Shown here piece after piece: positions 1 through 10,740 of a stretch of 64,000 bases of DNA; within the stretch, counting starts at the first letter, position 1, and each line of letters starts with the position of its first letter. Below the pieces are notes generated by a model. It saw only the letters and a program-made list of their open reading frames with translations. It was not told where the DNA came from and did no database searches. The translations under genes were made by a program, and so were the position numbers. The stretch covers positions 28,174,034-28,238,033 of the forward strand of contig NC_136015.1 in NCBI RefSeq assembly GCF_048128805.1, given 5' to 3'. This stretch comes from Centroberyx gerrardi (Eukaryota > Chordata > Actinopteri > Beryciformes > Berycidae).

Positions 1-860
1 AGCATCTTGTGGACTACACAGCTGTGTGTTGCGGCCGTTTCTATGGTTACCACGTGCGGAGCACCAGCTGTTTTTTCCCTTCACATGAGGCACGGCGAGC
101 GCCGCGGAGAGGCGGTGCGAGTCGTAGTAGATCTGTAGATCTGATCAATTTTTAAAAAGCACACACACCAGCTTCAGCTGTTTATTACACCATGTCATGA
201 AATATATACATGGCCTTTGAACTGCTTTCTGCTGATCTTTAGATAGAAAGTGTCTAAAAGCATTTAGTTCTTGATTTTTACAAACAGGCCTCTGTCCCAG
301 GTGTGTCCAAGATGTTAAAGATCATCATAGTGATTAAACCACGATTTATTTGAGGTTCCACTGCAGTGAGCAAGTGCACAAAAGACCATCTTTATAAGGA
401 CATTAGTGGGGAAAATGCTCTAGAATCAAACATTAAGCTGTTAGTTGGTACAAAATCTCCCTGATTGGATGAATGTTTTCTAATAATTATATTTTCTTTG
501 CTCTTGTTGTTGCGACTCAATGCTGTTTAGAGATTGGACCTAAACATGTGAACAGGGCGAGATACAAGCAGTATGGCAGCATTATACTCAACAGGATCAC
601 ATGATATCTGTGTCTGAAACAGACCCAGCTGAGGCAGATCTTAGGTGGCAGAGACAAGATCAATAATATAATGTCATTACTAGTGTTAGCATATATACAA
701 CACAACATAAAATATTATTTACTGGTAATTGTTCAGTAACTGAACAACAGGGTTTGGTGGAGACTTTCTGAACTGTTGGTTTGATCAACTGTTTACAAAT
801 CTTGTGATTTCATGTTTGATTTATTGATCAGTCTTAAGTATTTTCCACCTAAAATTCACC
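1..860. other. No recognisable gene
   Basis: I see no coding exon, transposon end or long repeat in this stretch. It is unique-looking, AT-rich sequence with a short GC-rich patch near 90-120. It lies downstream of the 3' end of FAM210A. Confidence 0.5.
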
Positions 861-1191
861 AGAAATGATCATTTCACAGCTCTCCCAGGGGGCCAAGGCG
901 CCGGACCCCCTGGAGGGTTGGTGTTCTCGGGGTCTGTGCATCTCAACCTCCCCGATGTTCAAACCAAAGTTACACCCTTGGCTGTGCAGCATAAGTTACC
1001 ATGGTGATCTAAAAGTGAACCACCTTCGTGAGACCGAAAAGCCAAAGTTAAACCCAAAGTTAGCTGCTGACTAATCTGGCTTTGTGAGACAAACCTCTGG
1101 TCAACAGACTGGATTCAGTCTGTGGATCTAAGCAGCAGGTCAACAGACTGAAACTTCAGTTTCACCACATCACACCATAATAATGAATCCA

Positions 1192-1227
<36 letters not shown>

Positions 1228-1228
1228 T
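1192..1228. repeat. (ATC)n microsatellite
   Basis: About twelve uninterrupted ATC/CAT triplets. On the minus strand it reads as poly-aspartate in a spurious ORF; nothing suggests coding use. Confidence 0.95.
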
Positions 1229-1396
1229 CACAGTCAGTTCTGTCTGTAGAACCGAAACACACAGAAGAGAGGATAAGACTCCACATAATGAAACTCTACA
1301 GTGAATCAGGTTCAAGTCAGTAGATCTGACAGCTGGATTCTACTCATTTAGCTTTACTCTGATCTACTGAGACTTCCAGTTCAGCCGGACAAGTCC

Positions 1397-1722
1397 TTGG
1401 AAGCACTTCCTAGTCCTTCATTTCCTAGTCCTTTATTTCCTAGTCCAGCACTTCCTAGTCCTTCATTTCCTAGTCCTTCATTTCCCAGTCCAGCACTTCC
1501 TAGTCCAACACTTCCTAGTTATTCATTTCCTAGTCCAGCACTTCCTAGTCCTTCATTTCCTAGTCCAGCACTTCCTAATCCTTCATTTCCTAGTCCAGTA
1601 CTTCCTAGTCCTTCATTTCCTAGTCCAGAACTTCCTAATCCTTCATTTCCTAGTCCTTCATTTTCTAGTCCAGCACTTCCTAGTCCTTCATTTCCTAGTC
1701 CTTCATTTCCTTTCTTATCCAG
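1397..1722. repeat. 15-bp minisatellite (TTTCCTAGTCCTTCA type)
   Basis: About 21 copies of a 15-bp unit alternating CTTCCTAGTCCAGCA and TTTCCTAGTCCTTCA. Because 15 is a multiple of three, one frame stays open for over 100 codons, but the product is only a Pro-Ser-Phe/Leu repeat. Weaker CCTAGTCCCTTGG-like units continue to about 1880, up to the FAM210A stop codon. Confidence 0.93.
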
Positions 1723-1873
1723 AGAAGCTTCCAGAGTGCAGCAGTAGAACGAGTCCTTGGGACAATAGAACAGTTCTTTGTGAGTCTGTGGTTTCCTAGT
1801 TGTTTGTTTCCTAGTCCCTTGGTCTCCTAGACCCTTGGTCTCCTAGTTGTTTGTTTTCTAGTCCCTTGGTCTC

Positions 1874-2074
1874 CTAGTCCTTCTTCCTCCTGAAGCTGAC
1901 CTTGTCTTTCGTCTCTTGCAGCCGCCCGCTCAGCCGCTCCTTCGTCTCCTCCATCTTGTCCTGCAGGTACTCTTTGACAGGCGGCGGTGTGGACATGTAA
2001 CCGTGGCGACGGAGGTACTTGACGGACAGCGAGGTCCCGCCCAGGCTGACGGTGTATCTGGCAGGAGTGGCGAT
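1874..2074 (-). CDS. fam210a: FAM210A terminal coding exon
   Basis: Sixty-six codons plus TAG, preceded on the minus strand by a CTGTCAG acceptor at 2075-2081. It encodes the conserved IATPARYTVSLGGTS and MSTPPPVKEYLQDKM motifs and a Lys/Glu-rich helix with the repeated motif ETK. Phase 0 entry follows exactly from the previous exon. Confidence 0.92.
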   Translation of the reverse strand: MATPARYTVSLGGTSLSVKYLRRHGYMSTPPPVKEYLQDKMEETKERLSGRLQETKDKVSFRRKKD

Positions 2075-3647
2075 CTGACAGGAACAACTTTATTAGAATC
2101 ACAGTGAATTAAGACCACAGGTCAGAGGTCAAGGGTCAGGGTTTACAGTACCTTGTACTGGGTGAAGCTGAAGGGTCAGGGGTCAGAGGTCAGGGTACCC
2201 AGAACAGGGTGTGGGCAGTCAGGGTGCAGGTCAGGGGTCAGTGGTCAACTGTACTTTGTACCTGGCACAGGTAGTCAGGGGTCAGAGGTCAGGGTTTAGG
2301 TCAGAGGTCAGGGGTCAGAGGGTAGGTTAGGGGTCAGGGTTTAGGTCAGAGGTCAGGGATCAGCGGTCAGGGTTTAGGTCAGAGGTCAGAGGTCAGGGAT
2401 CGGGGTCAGGGTTTAGGTCAGAGGTCAGGGATCAGGGTCAGGGTTGAGGTCAGAGGTCAGGGGTCAGGGTTTAGGTCAGAGGTCAGGGATCAGTGGTCAG
2501 GGGTCAGAGGTCAGGGGTCAGTGTACCTTGTACAGGGCGTAGGCCGTCAGAGCGTGTCCGCTCTGTGAGTTCTGCAGCAGGTTGATGATTCTCTCTGGAA
2601 AACCTGGAATGAACTCCAGAACTGGAACCACGTTCACTCCACTGTGGAGACAATATACTGGTTTCACTGGTTCTACTGGTTTTATAGGTTCTACTGGTTC
2701 TACTGATTTTACTGGCTCTACTGTCTCTACTGGTTATACTGGCTATATTGGCTTTACTGGTTCTACTGGTTCTGCTGGATTTACTGGTTCTACTGGTTTT
2801 ATAGGTTATACTGGCTATATTGGTTCTACTGGTTCTACTGGTTACACTATACTGGATATGCTAGTAACACTAAAGGAACATTATATATCGTCAGTCTGAT
2901 GTTATCTGTTCTTATTTAGTGATGAAGTTTTGTCTTTCCCTCAGCTCGCCTCGTCTTCTTCTACTGCAGTTAGTGATTTCCTACATTACCCAGAATGCCT
3001 TTGGACAGCCCCCAGAGAACTGGGGAAGAGCTTGATATATGATACTCACTGGATATTTGTTTTTTTCCACCAGTAAAACAGTAAAAGCACATTTTCAAAA
3101 TCTCCTTCAGAGTTTTTCCAGGTTTTCATCCTCATAGTTTCACTTGCCAGAAGTATAATATTTATGTATAAAACTGACTGTTTTCTCAGAGGTAAAGGAC
3201 TTACAGACCGCTTCATAACACACAACACAACACCTGGCATTATATTAATGAGCAAATCATTAACATCTCACCACCGACACACTTCATTAAACATGTCAGC
3301 ACTGAAAAAACGTCTTCACATGAATCGTTACTGATATCGAAAAACTCCCAGTATGATTTTGTCAATATGATGCTGCACTAATCTGGTCTTGTTTATTTAT
3401 TTAGTCTTGTCTTTATTGACCTCACTCTGTGGTTTCGTCTCTTACTTCATGGCAGCGTAGTAGAAGGAGGTGAACCAGGCGGCGGAGGTCAGCAGGTGAA
3501 CTGGAACCAGAACTTTTCCATATTGTCTGAGAGTTCGTTTGAACCTGGAGACCAGACCCACGGAGCCGTCCTGGAGTGGGTCGGCGTCCGGACCCAAACC
3601 TGGCTCCGATGGACCGGATCGGGCTGCACCATCTGATTGGCTAACAC
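1874..3647 (-). CDS. fam210a: FAM210A, C-terminal three coding exons (5' part missing)
   Basis: FAM210A is a mitochondrial inner-membrane protein with a DUF1279 domain, linked in mammals to mitochondrial translation and muscle/bone biology. Three minus-strand exons join in frame: 3647-3446, 2641-2527 and 2074-1874 (stop TAG at 1876-1874). The first reads ...DPLQDGSVGLVSRFKRTL then QYGKVLVPVHLLTSAAWF, the second GVNVVPVLEF...SGHALTAYALYK, the third IATPARYTVSLGGTS, KYLRRHGYMSTPPPVKEYLQ and a charged coiled-coil tail ending FRRKKD. These match my memory of human FAM210A (QYGKVLIPVHLITS, NGNALTAYAL-like, STPPPVKEYLQD). Splice phases agree (2 then 0). The hydrophobic stretch in 3647-3446 is the membrane segment. 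The N-terminal exon with the targeting peptide is not secure; see the candidate at 7509-7775. RNMT is its divergent neighbour, as in mammals. Confidence 0.9.
2126..2520. repeat. AGGTCA/GGGTCA half-site array in FAM210A intron
   Basis: Almost the whole 450-bp intron between the last two FAM210A exons is irregular repeats of AGGTCA and GGGTCA, with recurring AGGTCAGAGGTCA (two hexamers one base apart) and the unit CAGGGTTTAGGTCAGAGGTC. Sequence shows the array; nuclear-receptor binding would be inference. Confidence 0.9.
2527..2641 (-). CDS. fam210a: FAM210A penultimate coding exon
   Basis: 115 bp on the minus strand: acceptor TCTCCACAG at 2650-2642, donor GTACAC at 2526-2521. It reads GVNVVPVLEFIPGFPER then IINLLQNSQSGHALTAYALYK, the DUF1279 core. 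It completes an AAT codon begun by the previous exon and leaves phase 0. Confidence 0.92.
2660..2856. repeat. 9-bp minisatellite (TTCTACTGG)
   Basis: About 20 degenerate copies of a 9-bp unit (TTCTACTGG, TTTACTGG, TATACTGG variants) starting 20 bp inside the FAM210A intron, right beside the acceptor at 2642. Confidence 0.9.
3446..3647 (-). CDS. fam210a: FAM210A internal coding exon with membrane segment
   Basis: 202 bp on the minus strand, acceptor CATCCCACAG at 3657-3648, donor GTAAGAG at 3445-3439. It starts with the last two bases of a codon and reads VSQSDGAARSGPSEP (poorly conserved linker), DADPLQDGS, then RFKRTLRQYGKVLVPVHLL and TSAAWFTSFYYAAM. The last part is the predicted membrane entry of DUF1279. 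Confidence 0.88.
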
Positions 3648-3789
3648 CTGTGGGATGGGAGGAAAATTATAATAACTTTATTTGTAGAGCAGCTTTTCAA
3701 AAACAAAAAAATAGTATGAGATTGGTGTAATTGATAAAAATGCACAGCAAAGGCAGGAAGCCCTTAAGCTTCAACCAAGACCGTGGAAC

Positions 3790-3955
3790 TGTATGACCTC
3801 TGACCTCTGACCCGAGGGACCTGGCGGTTGATGTATGACCTCTGACTTGAGGGACCTGGATGTTGATATATGACCTCCGACCTGAAGGACCTGGAGGTTG
3901 ATATATGACCTCTGACCTGAGGGACCTGGAGGTTGATATATGACCTCTGACCTGA
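3790..3955. repeat. 36-bp minisatellite with TGACCT pairs
   Basis: Five copies of a roughly 36-bp unit built from TATGACCTCTGACCT, GAGGGACCTGG and AGGTTGATA. Each carries a TGACCT hexamer pair one base apart (the reverse of AGGTCA direct repeats). It sits at the 3' side of a minus-strand L2 fragment and may have grown from it. Confidence 0.88.
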
Positions 3956-3964
3956 GCTGGGAGC

Positions 3965-4760
3965 CAGTGAAGAGCACAGGGGAAATGTGGTCCTCATTCT
4001 AGACCAGTTAGAAGCCTAGCAGCAGCATTTTGGACAGTTTGGACGGACATGGCGGACTACCACCTGGAGGAGATGAACCCATGAATAACTTTCTCCAGGT
4101 CATGAAACAAGTAAAGGACTTGATTTTGGAGATGATGATGATTCTGAGCTGGAAGAAACTAGATTTCACTACTGAGTTGATTTGTTTGTCAGATTTAAAG
4201 GCTGAATCAAAAATCACACCAAGGTTTTTGGCATGTGGCTTGACAGAGGAGGATAACTCTCCTAGAGTCAGGAGGGCCAAATATAACGACCTCTGATCTC
4301 TCATTCAGCTGCCATCCAACATTTGATATCATGACAGTCCCTAAGGTTATTTAAGGGCAGACATCATTGGGTTTTAGTGGGAGGTAGAGTGGAGTATCAT
4401 CAACGTAACAGCAACTAGAGAGTAGAAGCATATAGAGATAGAAGCGGAGCCTTGTGGGACAAAATGTTAACCGAGGTGGATGAGAAATCGCCCATTCTGA
4501 CCGAAAAGGTTCTGTTGGTGAGGTAGGAGGTAAACCAATCAGGGCTGTGCCTCGAACGCCAACCCCATGTGACCCCATGTGACTCCATGTGACCCCAGAG
4601 CAACGCTGAGGTCCAAGAGGATTACAATGGCTAAGTCCCCGGAGTCAACGGACAGCAGTAAGCCACTTGATTCTGTACTGCGCTCTAATTCAGATGGAAT
4701 TCTTCGAGGATGTTATTTTGATCTACAAAAGACAGCAGCTGAGAAAGAACAACGTTTTTG
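3965..4760 (-). pseudogene. L2-clade LINE reverse transcriptase remnant
   Basis: The minus strand shows broken pieces of an L2 ORF2 C-terminus: YVDDTPLYLPLKPND (the YADD region, Ala changed to Val), HAKNLGVIFDSAF, VVKSSFFQLR and VQNAAARLLTG followed by LHWLPA. Frames change several times and stops interrupt it. It lies upstream of the last known FAM210A exons, probably in a FAM210A intron, and is inert. Confidence 0.8.
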
Positions 4761-4904
4761 ACTTTGGATAAAAACATGAGATCAGGTCAGAAATGGTCAC
4801 AGACTAGGTTGGGCTTCTTAAGGAGCAGCTGGACCATTTAAAAAACAATGGCACGGTACCAGAGTGTCTAATTCACTCTAATGGACTGTGACTTGTGTCT
4901 GTAT

Positions 4905-4945
4905 AATATACTGTATATATTATATTATATTATTATATTAAGTAT
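4905..4945. repeat. TATAT/ATATT-rich tract
   Basis: Short AT-only tract at the 5' truncation point of the following LINE copy. Confidence 0.7.
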
Positions 4946-4949
4946 ATTA

Positions 4950-6676
4950 TATCTCATTTTCCCATCTTACTGAGGAGCAAGTCTCCAAGCTTCTGCTTGA
5001 CTCTTGTCCCACTACCTGTCCGTTGGACCCCATACCCTCCAACCTCCTGCAGGCCATTTCGCCCACACTGATCCCTGCAGTCACGCACATCATCAACTCC
5101 TCACCCTACAACGGGTGTGTTCCCCACTGCTTTTAAGCAAGCTCAGGTTACCCTGCTGCTAAAGAAACCTACACTCAACCCATCTCAGGTTGAAAATTAC
5201 AGGTTACCAGTTTCACTCCTCCCCTTCCTTTCCAAGACACTTGAGCATACAGTCTTTAATCAAGCCTCTGAATTCCTTTCTGAGAACAACCTGTATGATC
5301 CTAACCAGTCTGGCTTCAAACGCGGACACTCTACCGAGACTGCGCTCTTGTCTGTAGTGGAAACACTGCGATCAGCTAGAGCTGCCGGTCAGTCCTCTGT
5401 TCTAATGTTGCTCGACCTATCGACTGCCTTTGACACGGTGAACCACCAAATCCTCCTCTCCACACTCGCTGAGCTCGGCTTCTCAGGATCTGCTCTCCGC
5501 TGGTTTGAGTCCTACCTCTCAGGGAGATCCTTTAGAGTGTCTTGGAGAGGGGAAGTGTCTAAATCCCACTGCTGGTCCACAGGGGAACCTCAAGGGTCAG
5601 TGCTTGGATCCCTTCTCTTTTCAATATACACCACCTCACTTGGTGCAGTCATCCGCTCACATGGCTTCTCATACCATTCATATGCTGACGATACCCAGCT
5701 CCTCCTATCGTTCCCGCCAGAAGACCCCACAGTCTCGGCACGGATATCGGCATGCCTCGCCGATAGACTGAGCTCCTTGTCATCCCAGCCAGTCCCTCTG
5801 TACAACAGCAGATCAGTATCCAGCTCGAATCAGCTCAGCTCATTCCCACAGAGTCTGCCAGAAACTTGGGTGTCATGATTGATGACCAACTAACCTTTAA
5901 GGAGCATGTGGCTTCTGTTGCTCGGTCATGTGGATTTGCCCTGTACAAAATCAGGAAGATCAGAACCTACCTGTCTGAGCATGCAGCCCAACTCCTAGTA
6001 CAGGCTCTTGTAATATCACACCTTGACTCCTGCAACTCCTTACTGGCAGGGCTCCCGGCATGTACGCTCAAACCTCTGCAGATGATCCAGAACGTGGCGG
6101 TGCGCCTGGTCTTCAACTAGCCCAAAAGCCTGACCCGCTGTTCATATCCCTCCACTGGCTCCCAGTCGCTGCCCACATCAAGTTCAAGTCCTTGATGCTC
6201 GCCTACAAAGCAGCAACCAAAACGGCTCCGACCTACCTGAACTCCCTCATTCAGGTCTACGCTCCCTCCCGCCCACTACGCTCTGCCAAGGAGCGGCACC
6301 TGGTGCTGCCGCCACAACAAGGCCCAAAGTTTCTATCCAGACTCTTCTTCTGTGGTTCCTCGGTGGTGGAACGAGTTACCAAACTCCATTCGATCTGCAG
6401 AGTCCCTCTCAATCTTTAAGAAAAGGCTAAAGACCCAGCTCTTCAGTGAACACCTTCTCACCTGATAGACTGTGTAATCTAAAAAAAAACAAAAAAAAAG
6501 TATTTATCTGCCTCTCTGCCTCGTAGCACCTATGTCCTGTTGGACCAGAACTTAGCTTTATGGAACTTACTCTCGTTCTCTCCTGACTAGATTCTTGCTT
6601 GTGTTGTATTAAAATCTCATGTGTACGTCACTTTGGATAAAAGCGTCTGCCAAATGGGAAATTGTAATTGTTATAT
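4950..6676 (+). mobile_element. 5'-truncated L2-like LINE, copy A
   Basis: A LINE 3' half. Reverse transcriptase motifs are readable: [59 protein letters not shown] and [13 protein letters not shown]. The frame shifts and part of the region after YADD is deleted near 5770; it continues with MIDDQLTFKEHVASVARSC from 5866 and with LHWLPVAAHIKFKSLMLAYK in a third frame to about 6419. The tail has TTTGGATAAAAGCGTCTGCC and a TGTAATTG 3' end, a common tail for this fish LINE group. It is broken and not expected to be active. Confidence 0.88.
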
Positions 6677-6679
6677 ACA

Positions 6680-7016
6680 ATCAGGTAAATGTGATCGGGT
6701 TCACACTCTCTTCCCAACCATGCCCTGATGGAGACCCTGCGTTGGTTTTTAATTCTTTGTCCTAGATAGGCCCATATTCTAAAAAAGGCTTTTTATCTAC
6801 TCTCCTGAAGATCGCCCTCCATGGTTTATTTGTTGTTTGACAATAGTAGAAACTAGTTTTAACTTTAGGTATACCACAGACATGTGTATATAACATTCTG
6901 ATTTTGGCATCAGTATTAACCTTGGCTTCAGTTTGGTTTCACAACATAATGGAAGAACTGGTGACCTCCCGGTGACCCCAACTGACCTGTGGGGGGTGGG
7001 CGTCCTGTAGTCCAGA
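6680..7016. other. No recognisable feature
   Basis: I see neither an exon nor a repeat here. The minus strand from about 7012 to 6955 is GC-richer, but nothing matches FAM210A. Confidence 0.4.
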
Positions 7017-7055
7017 ATGAGGCTGAGGTCACAAACCCGCGACGAGTGGTTATCT

Positions 7056-7342
7056 AGGACCAAAAACACAAGGAGCGGTCAGCAAGGACCAAAAACACAA
7101 GGAGCGGTCAGCAAGGACCAAAAGCACAAGGAGCAGTCAGCAAGGACCAAAAACACAAGGAGCGGTCAGCTAGGACCAAAATCACAAGGAGCGGTCAGCA
7201 AGGACCAAAAACACAAGGAGCGGTCAGCTAGGACCAAAATCACAAGGAGCGGTCAGCAAGGACCAAAAACACAAGGAGCGGTCAGCAAGGACCAAAAACA
7301 CAAGGAGCGGTCAGCTAGGACCAAAATCACAAGGAGCGGTCA
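7056..7342. repeat. 29-bp minisatellite
   Basis: About ten copies of a 29-bp unit consisting of CAAGGACCAAAAACACAAGG followed by AGCGGTCAG. Two variants alternate (CAAGGACCAAAAACA and CTAGGACCAAAATCA), so there is a weak two-unit higher order. Confidence 0.93.
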
Positions 7343-7508
7343 GGTCAGCTACACTCAAATCTGTCATTTGATTTAAAAGTAGCATCATTTGTTTTAAAAT
7401 TAGCATCATTTGGTTTAAAAGTACCGTCAAACAGTAGGCTAATTAATTTGGTCAGTGTAGATGCTGATCTCATGTTGGAAATCTTCATGTGAGTGTTTCT
7501 GTATTTAC

Positions 7509-7775
7509 CTTGCTGGTTGACCAGGGGGAGGAGGGGGGGGAGGAGGAGGTGGGGAAGGTGGAGGAGGAGGAGGAGAAGGTGGAGGAGGAGGAGGAGGAAG
7601 AGGTGGAGGTGGGGAAGGAGGAGGAGGAGAAGGTGGAAGAGGAAGAGGAGGAGGAGGAGTAGGTGGAGGAGGAGGAGGAGGAGGAGGAGGAGGAGGAGGT
7701 GGGGAGCTCCCAGGGATGGAGGAGCCGAGTAGCGCCCCCCCGCCGCCAGGAGGAGTGGGTAAGAAACCGAAACAT
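7509..7775 (-). CDS. Candidate FAM210A N-terminal exon with poly-Ser tract (uncertain)
   Basis: On the minus strand an ATG at 7775 opens MFRFLTHSSWRRGGATRLL, an Arg-rich amphipathic start that looks like a mitochondrial targeting peptide. A long poly-serine run from a (TCC)n expansion follows, then SPPSSPWSTSK and a GTAAAT donor at 7508. Position and strand fit the missing first exon of FAM210A. Against it: it ends in phase 0 whereas the exon at 3647 needs a donor leaving one base, so another exon would be needed, and the serine run may just be an intronic triplet repeat. Confidence 0.22.
7522..7720. repeat. (GGA)n-rich purine tract
   Basis: About 200 bp of GGA/GGT/GAA triplets with almost no pyrimidine other than scattered T on the plus strand. 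It gives long Glu, Arg or, on the minus strand, Ser/Leu ORFs in different frames. Confidence 0.93.
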
Positions 7776-8273
7776 CTTTCACCTCCTCACACCTGATTCA
7801 CTGTCTGGAACACACACAAACACAAAGCAGAGAAGTCATTATCATTTAAAATAACAGAAATATACTGTAGTTGTGGTGTTAGCACAGCAAGGAGGACCCA
7901 GGTGGGATTTAACAGTCCAGTCTAGATCGTCAACTGTCAGCTGACCGAAAGTAGATGTTCAACAAAGTGTCACTTGCCTATTTGGTGCTTCACTACAGAC
8001 CAAGTAACACGAACTCAGACCTTAGAGATGAAGACTGCCAGTCAAACCTCTACTTAAACCTGCAGTTAGTAACAGATCTTCTAACCAATCCTGAAGCTAA
8101 CGTGAGACATAATGATATAAGCCAATATCCAACTGTGTTGCTGTTTTCTCCTCTTTTCTAAAGCTTGTTGTCAAACTCCGCTCCTGAACGAAGCTCCTCC
8201 CGCTCCATTCAGTAGCTTTTAATTTTTTTAAAAACTAGCTTGTCTCCTCCCTGGCTGTTTAAAAGGTGTCCTG

Positions 8274-9815
8274 TCAAACTAGTAAACTTGTTAAACTACT
8301 AAACTGTTAAACTAGTAAACTTTTCGTTAAACTAGTAAACTGTTAAACTAGTAAACTTGTTGTTAAACTAGTAAACTGTTAAACTAGTAAGCTTGTTGTT
8401 AAACTAGTAAACTTGTTGTTAAACTACTAAACTGTTAAACTAGTAAACTGTCAAACTAGTAAACTTGTTAAACTAGTAAACTGTTAAACTAGTAAGCTTG
8501 TTGTTAAACTACTAAACTGTTAAACTAGTAAACTTGTTGTTAAACTAGTAAACTGTTAAACTAGTAAGCTTGTTGTTAAACTAGTAAACTTGTTGTTAAA
8601 CTACTAAACTGTTAAACTAGTAAACTGTCAAACTAGTAAACTTGTTAAACTGGTAAACTGTTAAACTAGTAAGCTTGTTGTTAAACTACTAAACTGTTTA
8701 ACTAGTAAACTGTCAAACTACTAAACTGTCAAACTAGTAAACTTGTTAAACTAGTAAACTGTTAAACTAGTAAACTGTCAAACTAGTAAATTTGTTAAAC
8801 TAGTAAACTGTTAAACTAGTAAACTGTCAAACTACTAAACTGTCAAACTAGTAAACTTGTTAAACTAGTAAACTGTTAAACTAGTAAACTTGTTAAACTA
8901 GTAAACTGTTAAACTAGTAAGCTTGTTGTTAAACTACTAAACTGTTTAACTAGTAAACTGTCAAACTACTAAACTGTCAAACTAGTAAACTTGTTAAACT
9001 AGTAAACTGTTAAACTAGTAAACTGTCAAACTAGTAAATTTGTTAAACTAGTAAACTGTTAAACTAGTAAACTGTCAAACTACTAAACTGTCAAACTAGT
9101 AAACTTGTTAAACTAGTAAACTGTTAAACTAGTAAACTTGTTAAACTAGTAAACTGTTAAACTAGTAAGCTTGTTGTTAAACTACTAAACTGTTTAACTA
9201 GTAAACTGTCAAACTACTAAACTGTCAAACTAGTAAACTTGTTAAACTAGTAAACTGTTAAACTAGTAAACTGTCAAACTAGTAAATTTGTTAAACTAGT
9301 AAACTGTTAAACTAGTAAACTGTCAAACTACTAAACTGTCAAACTAGTAAACTTGTTAAACTAGTAAACTGTTAAACTAGTAAACTTGTTAAACTAGTAA
9401 ACTGTTAAACTAGTAAGCTTGTTGTTAAACTACTAAACTGTTTAACTAGTAAACTGTCAAACTACTAAACTGTCAAACTAGTAAACTTGTTAAACTAGTA
9501 AACTGTTAAACTAGTAAACTGTTAAACTAGTAAACTGTCAAACTAGTAAATTTGTTAAACTAGTAAACTGTTAAACTAGTAAACTGTCAAACTACTAAAC
9601 TGTCAAACTAGTAAACTTGTTAAACTAGTAAACTGTTAAACTAGTAAGCTTGTTGTTAAACTACTAAACTGTTTAACTAGTAAACTGTCAAACTACTAAA
9701 CTGTCAAACTAGTAAACTTGTTAAACTAGTAAACTGTTAAACTAGTAAACTGTCAAACTAGTAAATTTGTTAAACTAGTAAACTTGTTGTTAAACTAGTA
9801 AACTTGTTAAACAAC
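8274..9815. repeat. Large satellite with 248-bp higher-order repeat
   Basis: The base unit is about 17-18 bp (GTTAAACTAGTAAACTGT, CAAACTAGTAAACTTGTT), each with the palindrome ACTAGT. The marker AAGCTTGTTGTTAAACTACT followed by AAACTGTTTAAC recurs at 8671, 8919, 9167 and 9415, exactly 248 bp apart, then at 9646 (231 bp). Four near-identical higher-order units therefore sit at the right end while the left end (8274-8670) is less regular. Confidence 0.93.
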
Positions 9816-9849
9816 AAGTTTGACAACAACAAACAACAAAATGTAATTA

Positions 9850-9905
9850 TTGTTAATTGCTTTGGACAAAAGCGTCTGCTAAATGACATAATGTAATGTA
9901 ATGTA
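9850..9905 (+). mobile_element. LINE/SINE 3' tail remnant
   Basis: CTTTGGACAAAAGCGTCTGC followed by TAAATGACATAATGTAATG matches the tail type of the LINE copies in this window. Only the last 50 bp or so are present. Confidence 0.6.
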
Positions 9906-10039
9906 ACCTAAGGCTAACTCTAACTCTGACCTTAGCCTAACTAATCCTCAGACGAACTCACATTACCGACACATCTCGACACATTATAGTCATTTGATAG
10001 GAAGTTGAGTATCAGCACTGGACTTTACAAATATGGTTG

Positions 10040-10740
10040 ACCTAGTATGTTATAATAACATACTAGGTCACATTATACTAGTACCGAGTACTAGCATAAC
10101 CAGTAGTATGTTATATTAACCAGAGTATTCATATGTTATAATAACCAGAGTATTCATATGTTATAATAACCATAATAACCAGAGTATTAGTATGTTATAA
10201 TAACCATAATTATGGAAGAGTATTAGGGCCATTGTAGATTTATTTTTTTTTAACTGCAGTTGGGGGGAGGGGGTAATATTCTAATATTCTGAGAAAAATC
10301 TCAGAATTTCTGAGATTAAAGCCAGAAATTTGCAAGAAAAAACTCACAAATTCTGAGATAAAAAAAAAGGAGCCAGGATAGTGAAATTATTGAAGTTTTG
10401 CTGTACCTCCTCACTGCCTCCTCAGTTTTTTCTCACAAATTTCTGAGTTTTTTTCTCACAAATTTCTGAGTTTAATCTCAGAAATTCTGAGTTTTTTCTC
10501 AGAATATTAGTATGTTATAATAACCAAAGTATTAGTATGTTATAATATCCAGAGTATTAGTATGTTATATTAACCAGAGTATTAGTATGTTATAATAACC
10601 AGAGTATTAGTGTGTTATAATAACCAGACTATTAGTAAGTGATATTAGTATGTTATAATAACCAGAGTATTAGTATGATATATAAGTATGTTATAATAAC
10701 CATAATAACCAGACTATTACTATGTTATATTAACCAGAGT
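10040..10740. repeat. AT-rich minisatellite (TATGTTATAATAACCAGAGT)
   Basis: Irregular 25-30-bp units containing TATGTTATAATAACCAGAG and TATTAG. The array is split by a palindromic element (10228-10510) and by LINE copy B (10741-11864), and it resumes at 11865-11960. Confidence 0.88.
10228..10510. mobile_element. Palindromic MITE-like element
   Basis: Inverted motifs TTCTGAGATTAAA / TTTAATCTCAGAA and repeated CTCACAAATTTCTGAG flank a short unique centre (around 10370-10430). It interrupts the TATGTTATAATAACC array. Ends and target duplication are not clear. Confidence 0.5.

Noticed and set aside
8274..9815. CRISPR-like array of regular short repeats
   Set aside because: Units are contiguous with no unique spacers, and the window is eukaryotic. 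Same for the 29-bp, 20-bp and 24-bp arrays.
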